DNA from: Oceanimonas sp. GK1
GTDB lineage: Bacteria > Pseudomonadota > Gammaproteobacteria > Enterobacterales > Aeromonadaceae
Assembly (NCBI RefSeq): GCF_000243075.1
Contig: NC_016745.1
Span: 108,501 to 172,500 of the forward strand
Direction of reading: 5' to 3'
DNA length: 64,000 nt
Shown: positions 1-7,799 of the stretch, one piece after another
How the letters are laid out: every line of letters begins with the position of its first letter
Numbering within the stretch: position 1 is the first letter of the stretch
The notes under the pieces: generated by a model
The model's database searches: none
What the model saw: only the letters and a program-made list of their open reading frames with translations
Told to the model about the DNA's origin: nothing
Translations under genes and position numbers: made by a program

Positions 1-22
1 CCGCGGGGTGGCGAAGCCAGGA

Positions 23-41
23 TGTTCCGGATTATGGAACA
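23..41. promoter_or_regulatory. 19-bp palindrome, TGTTCC-N7-GGAACA
   Basis: A perfect inverted repeat with TGTTCC and GGAACA arms separated by seven bases. The same arms and spacing recur at 8651-8669, and a near match lies at 2381-2399, in the two TonB receptor promoter regions. This copy lies beyond the 3' end of the first receptor, so it probably serves a gene outside the left edge. The regulator is unknown. Confidence 0.5.
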
Positions 42-123
42 TACCGCTCCCATCCTATCGCAAGCGGGCAACCTTGATAAATGAAATGAGAATGGTTTAA
101 GAGTCTACCGACGGTGGCCGTTC

Positions 124-162
124 AAAAAAACGGGGTAACCGGCAGGAGAACCCGCTACCCCG
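124..162 (-). terminator. Rho-independent terminator of the first TonB receptor gene
   Basis: Arms at 131-137 and 156-162 are perfectly complementary, with partial inner pairing. On the minus strand they are followed by a run of seven T (124-130 on the plus strand). It sits about 40 bases after the receptor stop codon. Confidence 0.75.
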
Positions 163-200
163 AAAGCAACCCTCGGCGCACTCACAGGCGTTGCCGCAGA

Positions 201-2249
201 TCAAAAGTCGATGCGGATCCCCAGGTTGACCCGGCGACCGTCCAGCACGGCGCCGTAGGTCTCGTTGGTAACTTCCTTGTCGGCAATGTTGTAAATGCCG
301 GCGGTCAGATCGGTGCCCGGCGTGAGCGCATAGACCAGGCCCGCATCGAAGAAGGTGTAACCGGGTGTGCCGTCGCTCATGCTGGTACGGCTGAGAAAAT
401 CGCTGGTCTCGCCCCGGTAGTTGGCCTGGGCCCAGAGGTTGAGCCGGTCGCTGCTCTGCCAGTCGAGGCTGGCATTGGCCATGTGTTCGGGAATTTTATT
501 CAGCGGCTCACCCGCAAACTCGCCGCTCTTCTGCTCCGACTCGGTATAGGTGTAGCTGGAGCTCAGGTGCAGGTCCCGGGTCAGATCGTAATCCAGGCTA
601 AGCTCGGCCCCTTGCATTTCAGCTTCCGCAATATTTTTGCGTTCACTGAGAAACCAATAGTCATTGCCGTTAAATTGACAAGTCCAGCTGGATTGATCTC
701 CCATATCACCATTCTGACAGACACGATCCTCGGCAATTTTGTCCTTGAATTCGGTACGGAACACCATCAGGCTGGAATTCAAGCCCAGCTCCTGACTCTG
801 GTAAACAAAGCCGGCCTCATAGCTGGTGCTCTTTTCCGGCTGCAGATCCGGGTTGCCTATGATCAACGCAGTACCTCGACCCGTACGACGACCAAAGCCC
901 TCGGTGGCCTCGGCCAGCCCCGGCTGCTTGTAGCCGGTAGACACACCGCCTTTCAGGGTCCACTCCGGGGTCAGGAGATAGGTGACGTAAGCCCGTGGGG
1001 ACAGGTGACCGCCAAACAGCTCGTCATCATCGTAGCGCAGGCCCGTGGTCAGGTTAAGCCGGTCGGTCAGCGACCATTCGGCCTCGGCGAACAGGGCCGC
1101 AATCCAGCGATCCACCTGGGCCACGGCGCCGGGCACCCCGCTGGCCAGCAGACCATTGGTTTCGTCGGTAAAGTCTTCAAACTTGTACTGGCCCCCCAGG
1201 GTCAGCACATGATCACGCCAGAAATAGCTGCCCTGAGTGTTGAAAATGGTGACCTCTTCCCGCTTGGTCAGATCCTGTACCTGCTCCGATACATCGTGCT
1301 GCAGATAACTGCTGAGCATCAGATCGCCATAGCGGCCATCATGGGACAACTGGTAAACATCCTTGTGATAGGTGTAGGTCGAGGCCTCTGTGGGGTTGCC
1401 TCTGCCGTCTGTAAAGCCAATGCTCTTGCCCGGCGTGGCGGTTTCATCCAGGGCGGCCGTGTCCCAGGCCAGGCCAATCTCGTTGGCCTCGTCCGGGGTC
1501 AGTATCAGCTTGACGCCGCCCTTGGTCCGGGTGCTGTCCGGCGTGCTGGCGGCGCCGTCATCGCCACCGGCAAAGTCGCTTTCATCAGCCCCCTGCCAGC
1601 TGCCGTTGATCTGGGCGGCGAGCAGCCCCGGGATCAGGGCGCCGCCGGCAAACAGGTTCACCTGCCGGGCATCGTTGCTGACCTCGTTGAACGATTTGGT
1701 GTAATCGCTGCTGATGGTGCCGCTCCAGGCCCCCTCTGTCTTGCGGGTGATGATGTTGATCACGCCGCCCATGGCTTCGGAGCCATAGAGTGACGACATG
1801 GGTCCGCGGATCACTTCCACGCGCTCTATCATCGAGATGGGCGGCAACGCGATTTGCTTGCCGCCATCGCTGCCGTTGGTATTGACCGAACGACCGGCAG
1901 ACACCGGCTTGCCGTCCACCAGATACAGGGTGTAGGCCGGCGCCATGCCACGAATGCTGATGTCCTGGGCCTTGCCGCCCCCGGTGACATAAACGCCGGG
2001 AATGTTTTTCACCGCGTCCGTGATGTCGGTATAGGCCTTTTTCTGCAGCTCTTCCCGGCTGATCACCGAGATGCTGGCGGGCGCCTCGGCAATGTTCTGC
2101 TCAAAGCCGGCGGCGGTCACCACCACCGTATCCAGGGCGGTAAACTCGTCGGCCACCGCAGCGCTGCCCGCTCCCAGTAATGCCAGGCCCAGCGCCTTGC
2201 TCAGCGCGGTGCGGGTAAAGGAAGCGGAAGCGTTAAAAGGCTCGGACAT
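201..2249 (-). CDS. TonB-dependent outer-membrane receptor (CirA/FepA-type)
   Basis: Outer-membrane receptor of about 682 residues that would import a metal chelate using TonB energy. A signal peptide ends near residue 33, a TonB box (DTVVVTAAG) lies at about 40-48, and the plug domain covers about 50-170 with the typical VEVIRGPMSSLYGSEAMGG region. A 22-strand barrel follows and ends in a terminal Phe. A Cys pair sits in a predicted surface loop. The start at 2249 is chosen because AAGGAG lies just upstream; earlier in-frame starts lack a site. A strong Fur box lies at 2330-2352. It is a paralogue of the receptor at 8797, and the pair flank the metal operon. Ferric siderophore uptake is the likely job; the ligand cannot be told. 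Confidence 0.93.
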   Translation of the reverse strand: MSEPFNASASFTRTALSKALGLALLGAGSAAVADEFTALDTVVVTAAGFEQNIAEAPASISVISREELQKKAYTDITDAVKNIPGVYVTGGGKAQDISIRGMAPAYTLYLVDGKPVSAGRSVNTNGSDGGKQIALPPISMIERVEVIRGPMSSLYGSEAMGGVINIITRKTEGAWSGTISSDYTKSFNEVSNDARQVNLFAGGALIPGLLAAQINGSWQGADESDFAGGDDGAASTPDSTRTKGGVKLILTPDEANEIGLAWDTAALDETATPGKSIGFTDGRGNPTEASTYTYHKDVYQLSHDGRYGDLMLSSYLQHDVSEQVQDLTKREEVTIFNTQGSYFWRDHVLTLGGQYKFEDFTDETNGLLASGVPGAVAQVDRWIAALFAEAEWSLTDRLNLTTGLRYDDDELFGGHLSPRAYVTYLLTPEWTLKGGVSTGYKQPGLAEATEGFGRRTGRGTALIIGNPDLQPEKSTSYEAGFVYQSQELGLNSSLMVFRTEFKDKIAEDRVCQNGDMGDQSSWTCQFNGNDYWFLSERKNIAEAEMQGAELSLDYDLTRDLHLSSSYTYTESEQKSGEFAGEPLNKIPEHMANASLDWQSSDRLNLWAQANYRGETSDFLSRTSMSDGTPGYTFFDAGLVYALTPGTDLTAGIYNIADKEVTNETYGAVLDGRRVNLGIRIDF

Positions 2250-2329
2250 GTCGTTGACTCCTTGATAACAACGTAATTGGTTTTCCATGATGAAGCGTGT
2301 CTGCCGGCAGCCATGCACTGCGGCGACAA

Positions 2330-2352
2330 CCAATGATAATGATTATCATTGG
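2330..2352. promoter_or_regulatory. Fur box upstream of the first TonB receptor
   Basis: A perfect palindrome with 11-base arms around one central base. It contains TGATAATGATTATCA, which fits the 7-1-7 Fur consensus at every position. It lies 81-103 bases before the receptor start. This predicts iron repression of the receptor. Confidence 0.88.
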
Positions 2353-2380
2353 GTTTCAAATGGAAAGTATTGCAACAAGG

Positions 2381-2399
2381 TGTTGTAAAAAACGGAACA
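2381..2399. promoter_or_regulatory. Imperfect copy of the TGTTCC-N7-GGAACA palindrome
   Basis: The left arm is TGTTGT (two changes) and the right arm is a perfect GGAACA, with the same seven-base spacer. It starts 132 bases before the receptor ATG; the perfect copy at 8651-8669 ends 128 bases before the other receptor's ATG. The shared position argues for a real operator, though one arm is degenerate. Confidence 0.4.
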
Positions 2400-2435
2400 A
2401 ACACAGAAAAGGCAAAAACGTCTGAAAATAAAAGG

Positions 2436-2468
2436 GAAAAACCGGTGCCCCCCCATGGCGGACACCGG
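2436..2468 (-). terminator. Terminator of the metal-uptake operon
   Basis: Outer arms CCGGTG (2442-2447) and CACCGG (2463-2468) enclose a partly paired C/G-rich centre. On the minus strand a T run follows (2437-2441). It lies just beyond the last gene of the operon and before the receptor promoter. Confidence 0.65.
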
Positions 2469-2477
2469 CAATTCAAA

Positions 2478-3263
2478 TCAGGGGGTGGCGGTCAGGGTGT
2501 GCTCCAGGCCGGCGGTCAGTTCGCTCAGCCAGGCGGTCAGATCCCCCTTGCCGGGGCGAGCCAGGGGCGTGAGCCGCCACAGGCCGGGCTCGCTGCTCCC
2601 CTTGCCGGCACCGAGGCGCAAATCGGCCCGTTCGCTACTCACTTGCGGCAGCGCCAGCCCCATCACCAGCGGCACCAGCCGCTCGTCGTCGGTGGCCAGG
2701 GCGCCGATGTTGGCGTTAAACAGCAGCTCGTCCATGGCCAGGGACTGGCGCTGAATATGCCGTTGCAGCGCCCGCCGGTTGGTCTCGATTTTTCCGGCCT
2801 GCTCGGGCCAGATGCGGGCCAGATCCCGCGCCGCCACATTGGTCATCAGCAGCAGGTTGTTGGTGTCGAGCCAGAAATAATCCGGCTCGGAGAGGTTGGG
2901 CCTCAGGCTCACCTGAGCGCCCTGTGGCGCCAGCTCCTGCGCCACATCCACCGGGATCACCGCGATATTGCGCTGGCGCAGCAGCGGGTAGGCCGACAGC
3001 GCCGGCCACACCGACTCGATGGTCAGCAGCGCGGTCGCGTCGGGCAGACTGGCGGCATCGGCCTTGCCCAGCCAGCCGGGAATGCGGTTCACCGGCAGGC
3101 GCCGGGGCGGCAGGTAAGCCACCTCGACGCCGGTGTTTTGCATCAGCGACTGCCCCAGGGCATGCAGCACGGGCACCGCCGTGGCCAGCACCGGGCCGGG
3201 CTCGGCGGCCTGGGCACCGGGGCCCAGACACAGCAGCAATAACAGACAGACTTTTTTTATCAT
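2478..3263 (-). CDS. ZnuA-like periplasmic binding protein without metal histidines (FpvF-like)
   Basis: A 261-residue protein with a signal peptide ending near AQA (residue 19). Its fold pattern matches the ZnuA/TroA cluster of solute-binding proteins. At the point where active members have a D-P-H-x-W-L-D type motif, it reads EPDYFWLDT (about 126-134), so the metal histidine is gone. Few other His residues remain. It is last in the operon and its ATG overlaps the permease stop as ATGA. In Pseudomonas the fpv operon ends with a second binding protein, FpvF, that contacts the siderophore and pairs with FpvC; this gene holds the same place. The family and position are solid; siderophore binding is inference. 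Confidence 0.72.
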   Translation of the reverse strand: MIKKVCLLLLLCLGPGAQAAEPGPVLATAVPVLHALGQSLMQNTGVEVAYLPPRRLPVNRIPGWLGKADAASLPDATALLTIESVWPALSAYPLLRQRNIAVIPVDVAQELAPQGAQVSLRPNLSEPDYFWLDTNNLLLMTNVAARDLARIWPEQAGKIETNRRALQRHIQRQSLAMDELLFNANIGALATDDERLVPLVMGLALPQVSSERADLRLGAGKGSSEPGLWRLTPLARPGKGDLTAWLSELTAGLEHTLTATP

Positions 3264-4138
3264 TCGATGTTTCTCCAACGACGCAGTACCAGCGCCAGCA
3301 CAAAGCCGGCGGCGGCAAACATGACGATGGCCGCCCCCGAGGGAATGGGCAGGGCGCCGGCCATGGGCACCACTATGCCCAGCAGGCAGCTGAGGGTGGA
3401 AAACAGCACCGACAGCCAGAAGAACTGCCGTCCGTTGCGGCTTATCAGACGCGCCGTGGTGGCGGGGATCAGCAGCAGGGCACCCACCAGAATGGCCCCC
3501 ACCACCTTGACCGAGGCCACCGTCACCAGGGCGATCAGCACAATAAACAGGTAGTCATGAAGCCGTACATTAATGCCCCGGGTCTGGGCCAGCTCCGGCG
3601 ACAGGCTGGCCAGCAGCGCCCGGTTGGCGCCGCGCCAGATCAGCCCCAGCGCCAGGGCGGCGATCACCGTCAGCACCAGGATGTCGGTGTCCTTCACCGT
3701 GAGAATGGAGCCGAACAGCACGTTTTCCAGAATGTGCACGTTCACCTTCTTGGCCACATAGAGCAGCAGCGCCGCCCCCAGGGCGATGGCGAACGACAGA
3801 AACACCCCCACCAGGGCGTCGTAAGGCACCTGGGTGCGGCTCTTTACCCAGTGCAGCAGCAGGGCGAACATCAGGCAGAAGCTGAACAGCGCCACCAGCG
3901 GCTGGGTGGCCGGCTCGCCCAGCAAAATGCCCAGCGCCACTCCGGTGAGGGCGCCATGCCCCACCGCCTCGGAGAAAAACGCCAGTCGCTTGACCACCAC
4001 CAGGGGGCCCAATGCCCCCAGCAGCGGGCCCATCACCAGGGCTGCCACCAGGGCGTTGGTCAGAAAGGCATACTGAAACATCTCGGGCAGCCAGCCGTGC
4101 TGATAAAGGGCCAGCACGCCCTGTCGCAACGTTTCCAT
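3260..4138 (-). CDS. Metal ABC transporter permease, ZnuB/TroCD family (FpvE-like)
   Basis: A 292-residue integral membrane protein with about eight or nine hydrophobic segments and the family hallmarks of ABC-3 permeases, such as the N-terminal GPLLGALGPLVVVKRLAFFSE region and later VKVVGAILVGALLLIPATTA. It would form the inner-membrane channel for a divalent metal, probably Fe(II) or Mn/Zn. It starts within one base of the ATPase stop (4138) and its stop overlaps the next ATG, so translation is probably coupled. The operon context (PepSY protein, two binding proteins) favours the fpvE role over zinc uptake. Confidence 0.9.
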   Translation of the reverse strand: METLRQGVLALYQHGWLPEMFQYAFLTNALVAALVMGPLLGALGPLVVVKRLAFFSEAVGHGALTGVALGILLGEPATQPLVALFSFCLMFALLLHWVKSRTQVPYDALVGVFLSFAIALGAALLLYVAKKVNVHILENVLFGSILTVKDTDILVLTVIAALALGLIWRGANRALLASLSPELAQTRGINVRLHDYLFIVLIALVTVASVKVVGAILVGALLLIPATTARLISRNGRQFFWLSVLFSTLSCLLGIVVPMAGALPIPSGAAIVMFAAAGFVLALVLRRWRNIE

Positions 4139-4833
4139 CAGGCGCAGGCCTCCAGTGCGGGCTGAGCATAGTGCGGCAGTACCTGCTGGGGCTGGCCATG
4201 GGCCCGCAGGCCGCCGTCAATCAGCCAGACCTGGTCGGCAAAGCGACGCACCCAGTCCAGGTCGTGGTGGATCACCAGCAGGGTGGCGCCGGCGGCCTTG
4301 AGCGCAGCAATTTCCCGGTTGATAAGGGCTTCTGCCTCGCGGTCGAGGCCGGTCATGGGCTCGTCCAGAAACCAAAGCTTGCTGTCGCGCTCCAGCCCCT
4401 GGGCAAACAGCAACCGCTGGCGCTCGCCCCCGGACAGCTGGCCCAGGCGCAGGTGCAGCTTGTGCTCCAGCCCCACCCGGGCCAGCAAGGCAAGGATGCG
4501 ATTCCGGCAGTGGCGGCGCGAGCGGCCAAACAGCGGCCGCCGGCTCAGGGTGGTGAGCATGAACTCTTCAATGGTAATGGGCAGCGAGGGCTCAAAGCGC
4601 GCCAGCTGGGGCACATAGGCCAGCGGCCCGGGGCGGCCGGGCCAGTGCCGGGTGATCTCCCCCTGATGGGGCAGCAGCCCCAGCAGGCATTTCATCAGCG
4701 ACGACTTGCCGGCGCCGTTGGGGCCGATAATGGCGTGCAGCCGGCCCGCTTCCAAATGGCCGGATACCGGCGCCAGAATTTGCACCCGGTTCAGGCTGAG
4801 CGCCAGCCGCTCAAGGGTAATGCCGGGTCCCAT
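4138..4833 (-). CDS. Metal ABC transporter ATP-binding protein (FpvD/ZnuC-like)
   Basis: A 231-residue ABC ATPase. Walker A is GPNGAGKSS (about 37-45), the signature LSGGERQR is at 133-140, Walker B LWFLDEP is at 153-159, and the H-loop histidine is near 189-190. It belongs to the ZnuC/MntB group that powers metal import through ABC-3 permeases. It overlaps both neighbours by a single base at each end (4138 and 4833), a sign of tight coupling. The substrate cannot be read from this subunit. Confidence 0.92.
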   Translation of the reverse strand: MGPGITLERLALSLNRVQILAPVSGHLEAGRLHAIIGPNGAGKSSLMKCLLGLLPHQGEITRHWPGRPGPLAYVPQLARFEPSLPITIEEFMLTTLSRRPLFGRSRRHCRNRILALLARVGLEHKLHLRLGQLSGGERQRLLFAQGLERDSKLWFLDEPMTGLDREAEALINREIAALKAAGATLLVIHHDLDWVRRFADQVWLIDGGLRAHGQPQQVLPHYAQPALEACA

Positions 4834-5714
4834 CAGGCCTCCCCGGCGGCAAAACGCAGCGCCTTTACCAGGGTTTGCAGGTTGTGCTCCATCTCCCGGC
4901 TGACCAGCTCGGGGTCATAATCGCCGTGGGTCATGTGAGAGAAGTGATAAATACGAATGCCGGTGGCCTGCTCTATGGTGTCGACATAACGGTTTTCCAT
5001 GTCGAGCTCGGTAAACAGCAGGTGAATATTGGCCTCGCGAATGCGGTCGATGGTTTTCTGTAGCTGGCTGGCGCTGGGCTCCACCCCGTGAGCCGGCTCG
5101 ATGACGGTGTCGATACCGATGCCGAATTCCTGCAGCAGGTAGCCGTAGGCGTTGTGAGTGCTGGCAATGCGGATACCGGACAAGTCCAGCTCCAGCAATT
5201 CGCGCCGGTAGCGGTTTTTCATGGCGCGCAGCTCGCGGCCATAGGCCAGGGCGTTGGCCTGAAAGGCCTCGGCGTTGTCGGGGTCGAGCCGGCCCAGCTC
5301 CCGGGCTATGGTATAGAGCTGACGAATGGCGGCGTCGATGGACACAAAGGTGTGCGGGTTGTAGTTGTTGTCGCCGTTGCCGCCGCCGAGCAGGGGCAAA
5401 TCCTGGTTGGCTTTTATCAGCGTCAGGTTGGGCAACTCCAGCCCCTGCAGGGCGTGCATGGCGAATTCGTCGTGGCCGATGCCGTTGAGCACCAGGGCGT
5501 CCATGCGGGAGAGGCGCTTGAGATCCGAGGGTTGCAACTCGTAGCTGTGCGGGTTGAAGCCGCTTTGGATCAGCGGCAGCACTTCACCCTTGTCGCCCAG
5601 CACCTTGCTCACATAGCTGTAATAAGGATGCAGGGTAATGCCCACCACCAGGTGTTTGGCCGCGGCGTTAAAGGTGAGCAGCAGGCCGGCGCAAAACAAT
5701 AGCCATTGTTTCAT
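4833..5714 (-). CDS. Metal-binding periplasmic protein, ZnuA/TroA family (FpvC-like)
   Basis: A 293-residue cluster A-I solute-binding protein. The signal peptide ends near residue 19. Candidate metal ligands are His29 (ITLHPYYSYV), His56 (FNPHSYEL), His121 (YNPHTFVS) and His187 (ASTHNAYG), plus an acidic residue near TELDMEN. The usual His-rich loop of zinc-specific ZnuA is absent. Its start overlaps the stop of the single-pass protein upstream. In the fpv arrangement this is FpvC, which receives iron after siderophore reduction. Metal binding is well supported; which metal is inferred from context. Confidence 0.88.
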   Translation of the reverse strand: MKQWLLFCAGLLLTFNAAAKHLVVGITLHPYYSYVSKVLGDKGEVLPLIQSGFNPHSYELQPSDLKRLSRMDALVLNGIGHDEFAMHALQGLELPNLTLIKANQDLPLLGGGNGDNNYNPHTFVSIDAAIRQLYTIARELGRLDPDNAEAFQANALAYGRELRAMKNRYRRELLELDLSGIRIASTHNAYGYLLQEFGIGIDTVIEPAHGVEPSASQLQKTIDRIREANIHLLFTELDMENRYVDTIEQATGIRIYHFSHMTHGDYDPELVSREMEHNLQTLVKALRFAAGEA

Positions 5715-6193
5715 TGTGGTTTATCCATTTGTGTCCAGTGGGCCAGATCCCGGCAATGGTGCAGATCCTCGCCACCGGCGTGGTAAAACAGCCCCCCTTG
5801 CGGCGCCAGCCAGAGCGCAAAGGCCGCGCCCGTGGTGGGCTCTGTGGTGAGGTAGCAGGCCGCTTCCGGCTGTTGCCAGACCAGCTCAGGCCGATCAAAG
5901 GGAGGGATACCTGACTCGCTCAACTCATCTAGCCCCGGCCAGGCTTCGCCGTCCGGGGTCATAAACCGAATTTCCTCGGCGGCGATGGTCAGCTCGGTAA
6001 GCAGCCGGCTGCCCTCAAGGTTGAGCTCGGTGTGCGGGGCGGCGGCAGTGGCGGTATGCTGGCGCCAGGCGATGCCGGCTGCCCCCGCCAGCAGCACCAG
6101 CGCCAGGGTCAGCATGACCCAGAGCGTTTCGCGCCGGCCGTCATTGGGCGGCACCCGCTCCAGGCTGGCTGCCTTTAGTTCAGAGCTCGACAT
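5711..6193 (-). CDS. Single-pass membrane protein, DUF6162-like (FpvK position)
   Basis: A 160-residue protein with one strong membrane segment (about 24-43) and a periplasmic C-terminal domain rich in Trp, Asp and Glu. The start at 6193 is chosen because the sequence before it looks non-coding, and it overlaps the upstream gene's 3' end. Its stop overlaps the ATG of the FpvC-like gene. DUF6162-type proteins are found beside such ABC metal operons, and its place matches FpvK, an inner-membrane protein of the Pseudomonas operon. Its activity is unknown. Confidence 0.68.
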   Translation of the reverse strand: MSSSELKAASLERVPPNDGRRETLWVMLTLALVLLAGAAGIAWRQHTATAAAPHTELNLEGSRLLTELTIAAEEIRFMTPDGEAWPGLDELSESGIPPFDRPELVWQQPEAACYLTTEPTTGAAFALWLAPQGGLFYHAGGEDLHHCRDLAHWTQMDKPQ

Positions 6194-6479
6194 AATCGAA
6201 TTCCGCCGGCTGCTCATGGCCGGCGTCGAACTGAATGTAAAACTCCTGCTCGCTCCAGGAGAAATGCACCTCGGAGCGGGCATCGGCCTTGGCGCGGGCG
6301 ATTTCCTCGTCGTCATAGCTGTACATCACCACCTCGGCGCCGGTAGCCAGGGTGCCGTCGCTGTAGCCAACGCGGCAGTCCACGGTCTCGCCGTCGCGGC
6401 TGCAGTCCATCACCGGGTAGTGCGCCAACGCCGGGGCCGCCAGCCCCAGCCCCGCGCACAGTAACAGGGCTCGCATCAT
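6180..6479 (-). CDS. Small secreted protein of the metal operon
   Basis: About 99 residues. The signal peptide ends in PALA (residue 19), and the mature protein starts with His and contains one Cys pair (about C26 and C35), many acidic residues and several Tyr/Phe. I chose the second ATG (6479) because GAGG lies nine bases upstream; an alternative at 6494 overlaps the preceding stop as ATGA and adds five residues. It shares a few bases with the next gene. I do not recognise a family. The acidic, Cys-paired mature part would suit a periplasmic metal or electron-transfer partner, which is speculation. Confidence 0.65.
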   Translation of the reverse strand: MMRALLLCAGLGLAAPALAHYPVMDCSRDGETVDCRVGYSDGTLATGAEVVMYSYDDEEIARAKADARSEVHFSWSEQEFYIQFDAGHEQPAEFDYVEL

Positions 6480-6490
6480 GGGAGGTTTCC

Positions 6491-7300
6491 TCATTCGGGC
6501 ATGGCTTCAAAGGTGAGCAGGTAATTCACCCCCGCCTGATCCGCCAGCGGGCTGTCGATGGACCGGCGCAGGCTGGTGCTCAGCAGGTGCGGGCCGCCCT
6601 GCTCGGGGGTGAAGTACACCTCGCCGTTGGCATCGGTAACCAGTTCGGTCTGGCGGCGGTCATCCCGGTAGTTGGTGCCGTAGGGCACCACTTCCACCTT
6701 GAGATCCTTGACCGGCTCGCCATTGAAGGTGAAGCGGAACCCGGCGTTCTCGCCCACCACAATGTCGCTGGGGTGGGTCAGGGCGTCGAGTTCAAAGCCC
6801 TTGCCGGTGACTTGCAGCACCTCCCGGGACGGCGCCTGCTTGGTGACGTAAAAGGCGCTGATGGTCTGCACCGCCACCGTGGTCACCTCGCGGGCGGCCT
6901 CGGGCAGCTGCTCCTGCACTTCCTGCTTGTTGCCGAAAACACGGCGCTGGGTGTTGCGCTTGCCCACCACATAATGGGTGAAGTAACGCTCTGGTGAACG
7001 CAGCTCCACCTTCCAGGTGCCGCTGTCGGTCAGCTCCAGATCGAACACGCTGCGGCGCTGGCCCTTGAAGTAGGAGCCGATGCGGCCGGGCTCGTTGGCC
7101 GGGTTGTAGATGGTGACGTAATCCAGCCCGACCGGCTTGTCGAAGCTGAACACGCCATGGGAGGCGGTGGCATCCACGGTGATCCACTTGGCCTCATCGG
7201 TAGACAGGCTGAACTCGCTGGGCAGCATCCACAGCGGGTGGGCGCTGGCGCTGCCGGCCAGCAGGGCCAGGGCGGCGATAGAGGCCTTTATTTTGTTCAC
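6491..7300 (-). CDS. DUF4198-family periplasmic protein
   Basis: About 269 residues. It starts with GTG at 7300, supported by AGGAG nine bases upstream and a good signal peptide (MNKIKASIAALALLAGSASA). The mature N-terminus is HPLW, typical of DUF4198 proteins, which have a beta-sandwich fold and are common in nickel, cobalt and iron uptake loci. The upstream gene stops one base before this GTG. It would act in the periplasm as part of the metal-handling complex, perhaps as an FpvJ counterpart by position. The exact role is unknown. Confidence 0.82.
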   Translation of the reverse strand: MNKIKASIAALALLAGSASAHPLWMLPSEFSLSTDEAKWITVDATASHGVFSFDKPVGLDYVTIYNPANEPGRIGSYFKGQRRSVFDLELTDSGTWKVELRSPERYFTHYVVGKRNTQRRVFGNKQEVQEQLPEAAREVTTVAVQTISAFYVTKQAPSREVLQVTGKGFELDALTHPSDIVVGENAGFRFTFNGEPVKDLKVEVVPYGTNYRDDRRQTELVTDANGEVYFTPEQGGPHLLSTSLRRSIDSPLADQAGVNYLLTFEAMPE

Positions 7301-7301
7301 G

Positions 7302-7787
7302 TTATTGTGCTCCTGTGCTGATGATGACGTCGCCCAGCTCTTCCGTGGGCTGCAAGTGATAACGGGCGGGCTCGCCGCCGAGTTCAATAACCTGGCTCAC
7401 CAGGCTGCGGCTGCCGTGCTCCCGGGCCGCTTCCACATGAATGCGGTATTTGCCGGCAGCCACCGGCTCACCGGCCTGATCGGTGCCGTCCCAGCTCAGC
7501 CGGTATTGCCCCGGCTTGCGGGTGGCGGAGGTGACCGCGTCCAGCTCGCCCTGGTCGTAACGGCCGGCCTTGCGCCACCAGCGGCGCATGTCTTTCAGCC
7601 AGTCGTCTTCCTTGCGCCACACCGCCAGGGTGCTGACCGCCTGCTGGCTGGCATCTTCCACCCAGACCGCCACATAGGGCCGGTAGTGGCTGCCACCGCT
7701 GCCCTCGGGCAGGGTGAGGTCAATGTTTACCGGTTGCGCCATGGCCGGAACGGCACACAGCATCAGGGCCAGCAGGGGCTTGTTCAT
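7302..7787 (-). CDS. DUF2271-family periplasmic protein
   Basis: About 161 residues with a short signal peptide ending in AMA (residue 17). The mature part has the DUF2271 pattern: a YVAVWVEDAS strand, an aromatic W-R-x-E-D-D-W-L stretch with a WWRKAG element, and a C-terminal G-x-Y-R-I-H-V-E strand. ATG 7787 is preferred over 7793 because GGAG lies six bases before it. DUF2271 proteins are usually coded next to PepSY membrane proteins in iron or flavin-linked reduction loci, as here. Function inferred from neighbours only. Confidence 0.8.
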   Translation of the reverse strand: MNKPLLALMLCAVPAMAQPVNIDLTLPEGSGGSHYRPYVAVWVEDASQQAVSTLAVWRKEDDWLKDMRRWWRKAGRYDQGELDAVTSATRKPGQYRLSWDGTDQAGEPVAAGKYRIHVEAAREHGSRSLVSQVIELGGEPARYHLQPTEELGDVIISTGAQ

Positions 7788-7799
7788 GGACATCTCCGC

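Noticed and set aside
114..1793. Long plus-strand open frame opposite the first TonB receptor
   Set aside because: It is antisense to a clear receptor gene; its composition is the complement of the receptor codons and it has no family features.
2478..5714. Zinc-specific znuABC operon
   Set aside because: There is no His-rich loop, Fur- rather than Zur-like sites flank it, and PepSY/DUF2271/DUF4198 partners point to siderophore iron handling.
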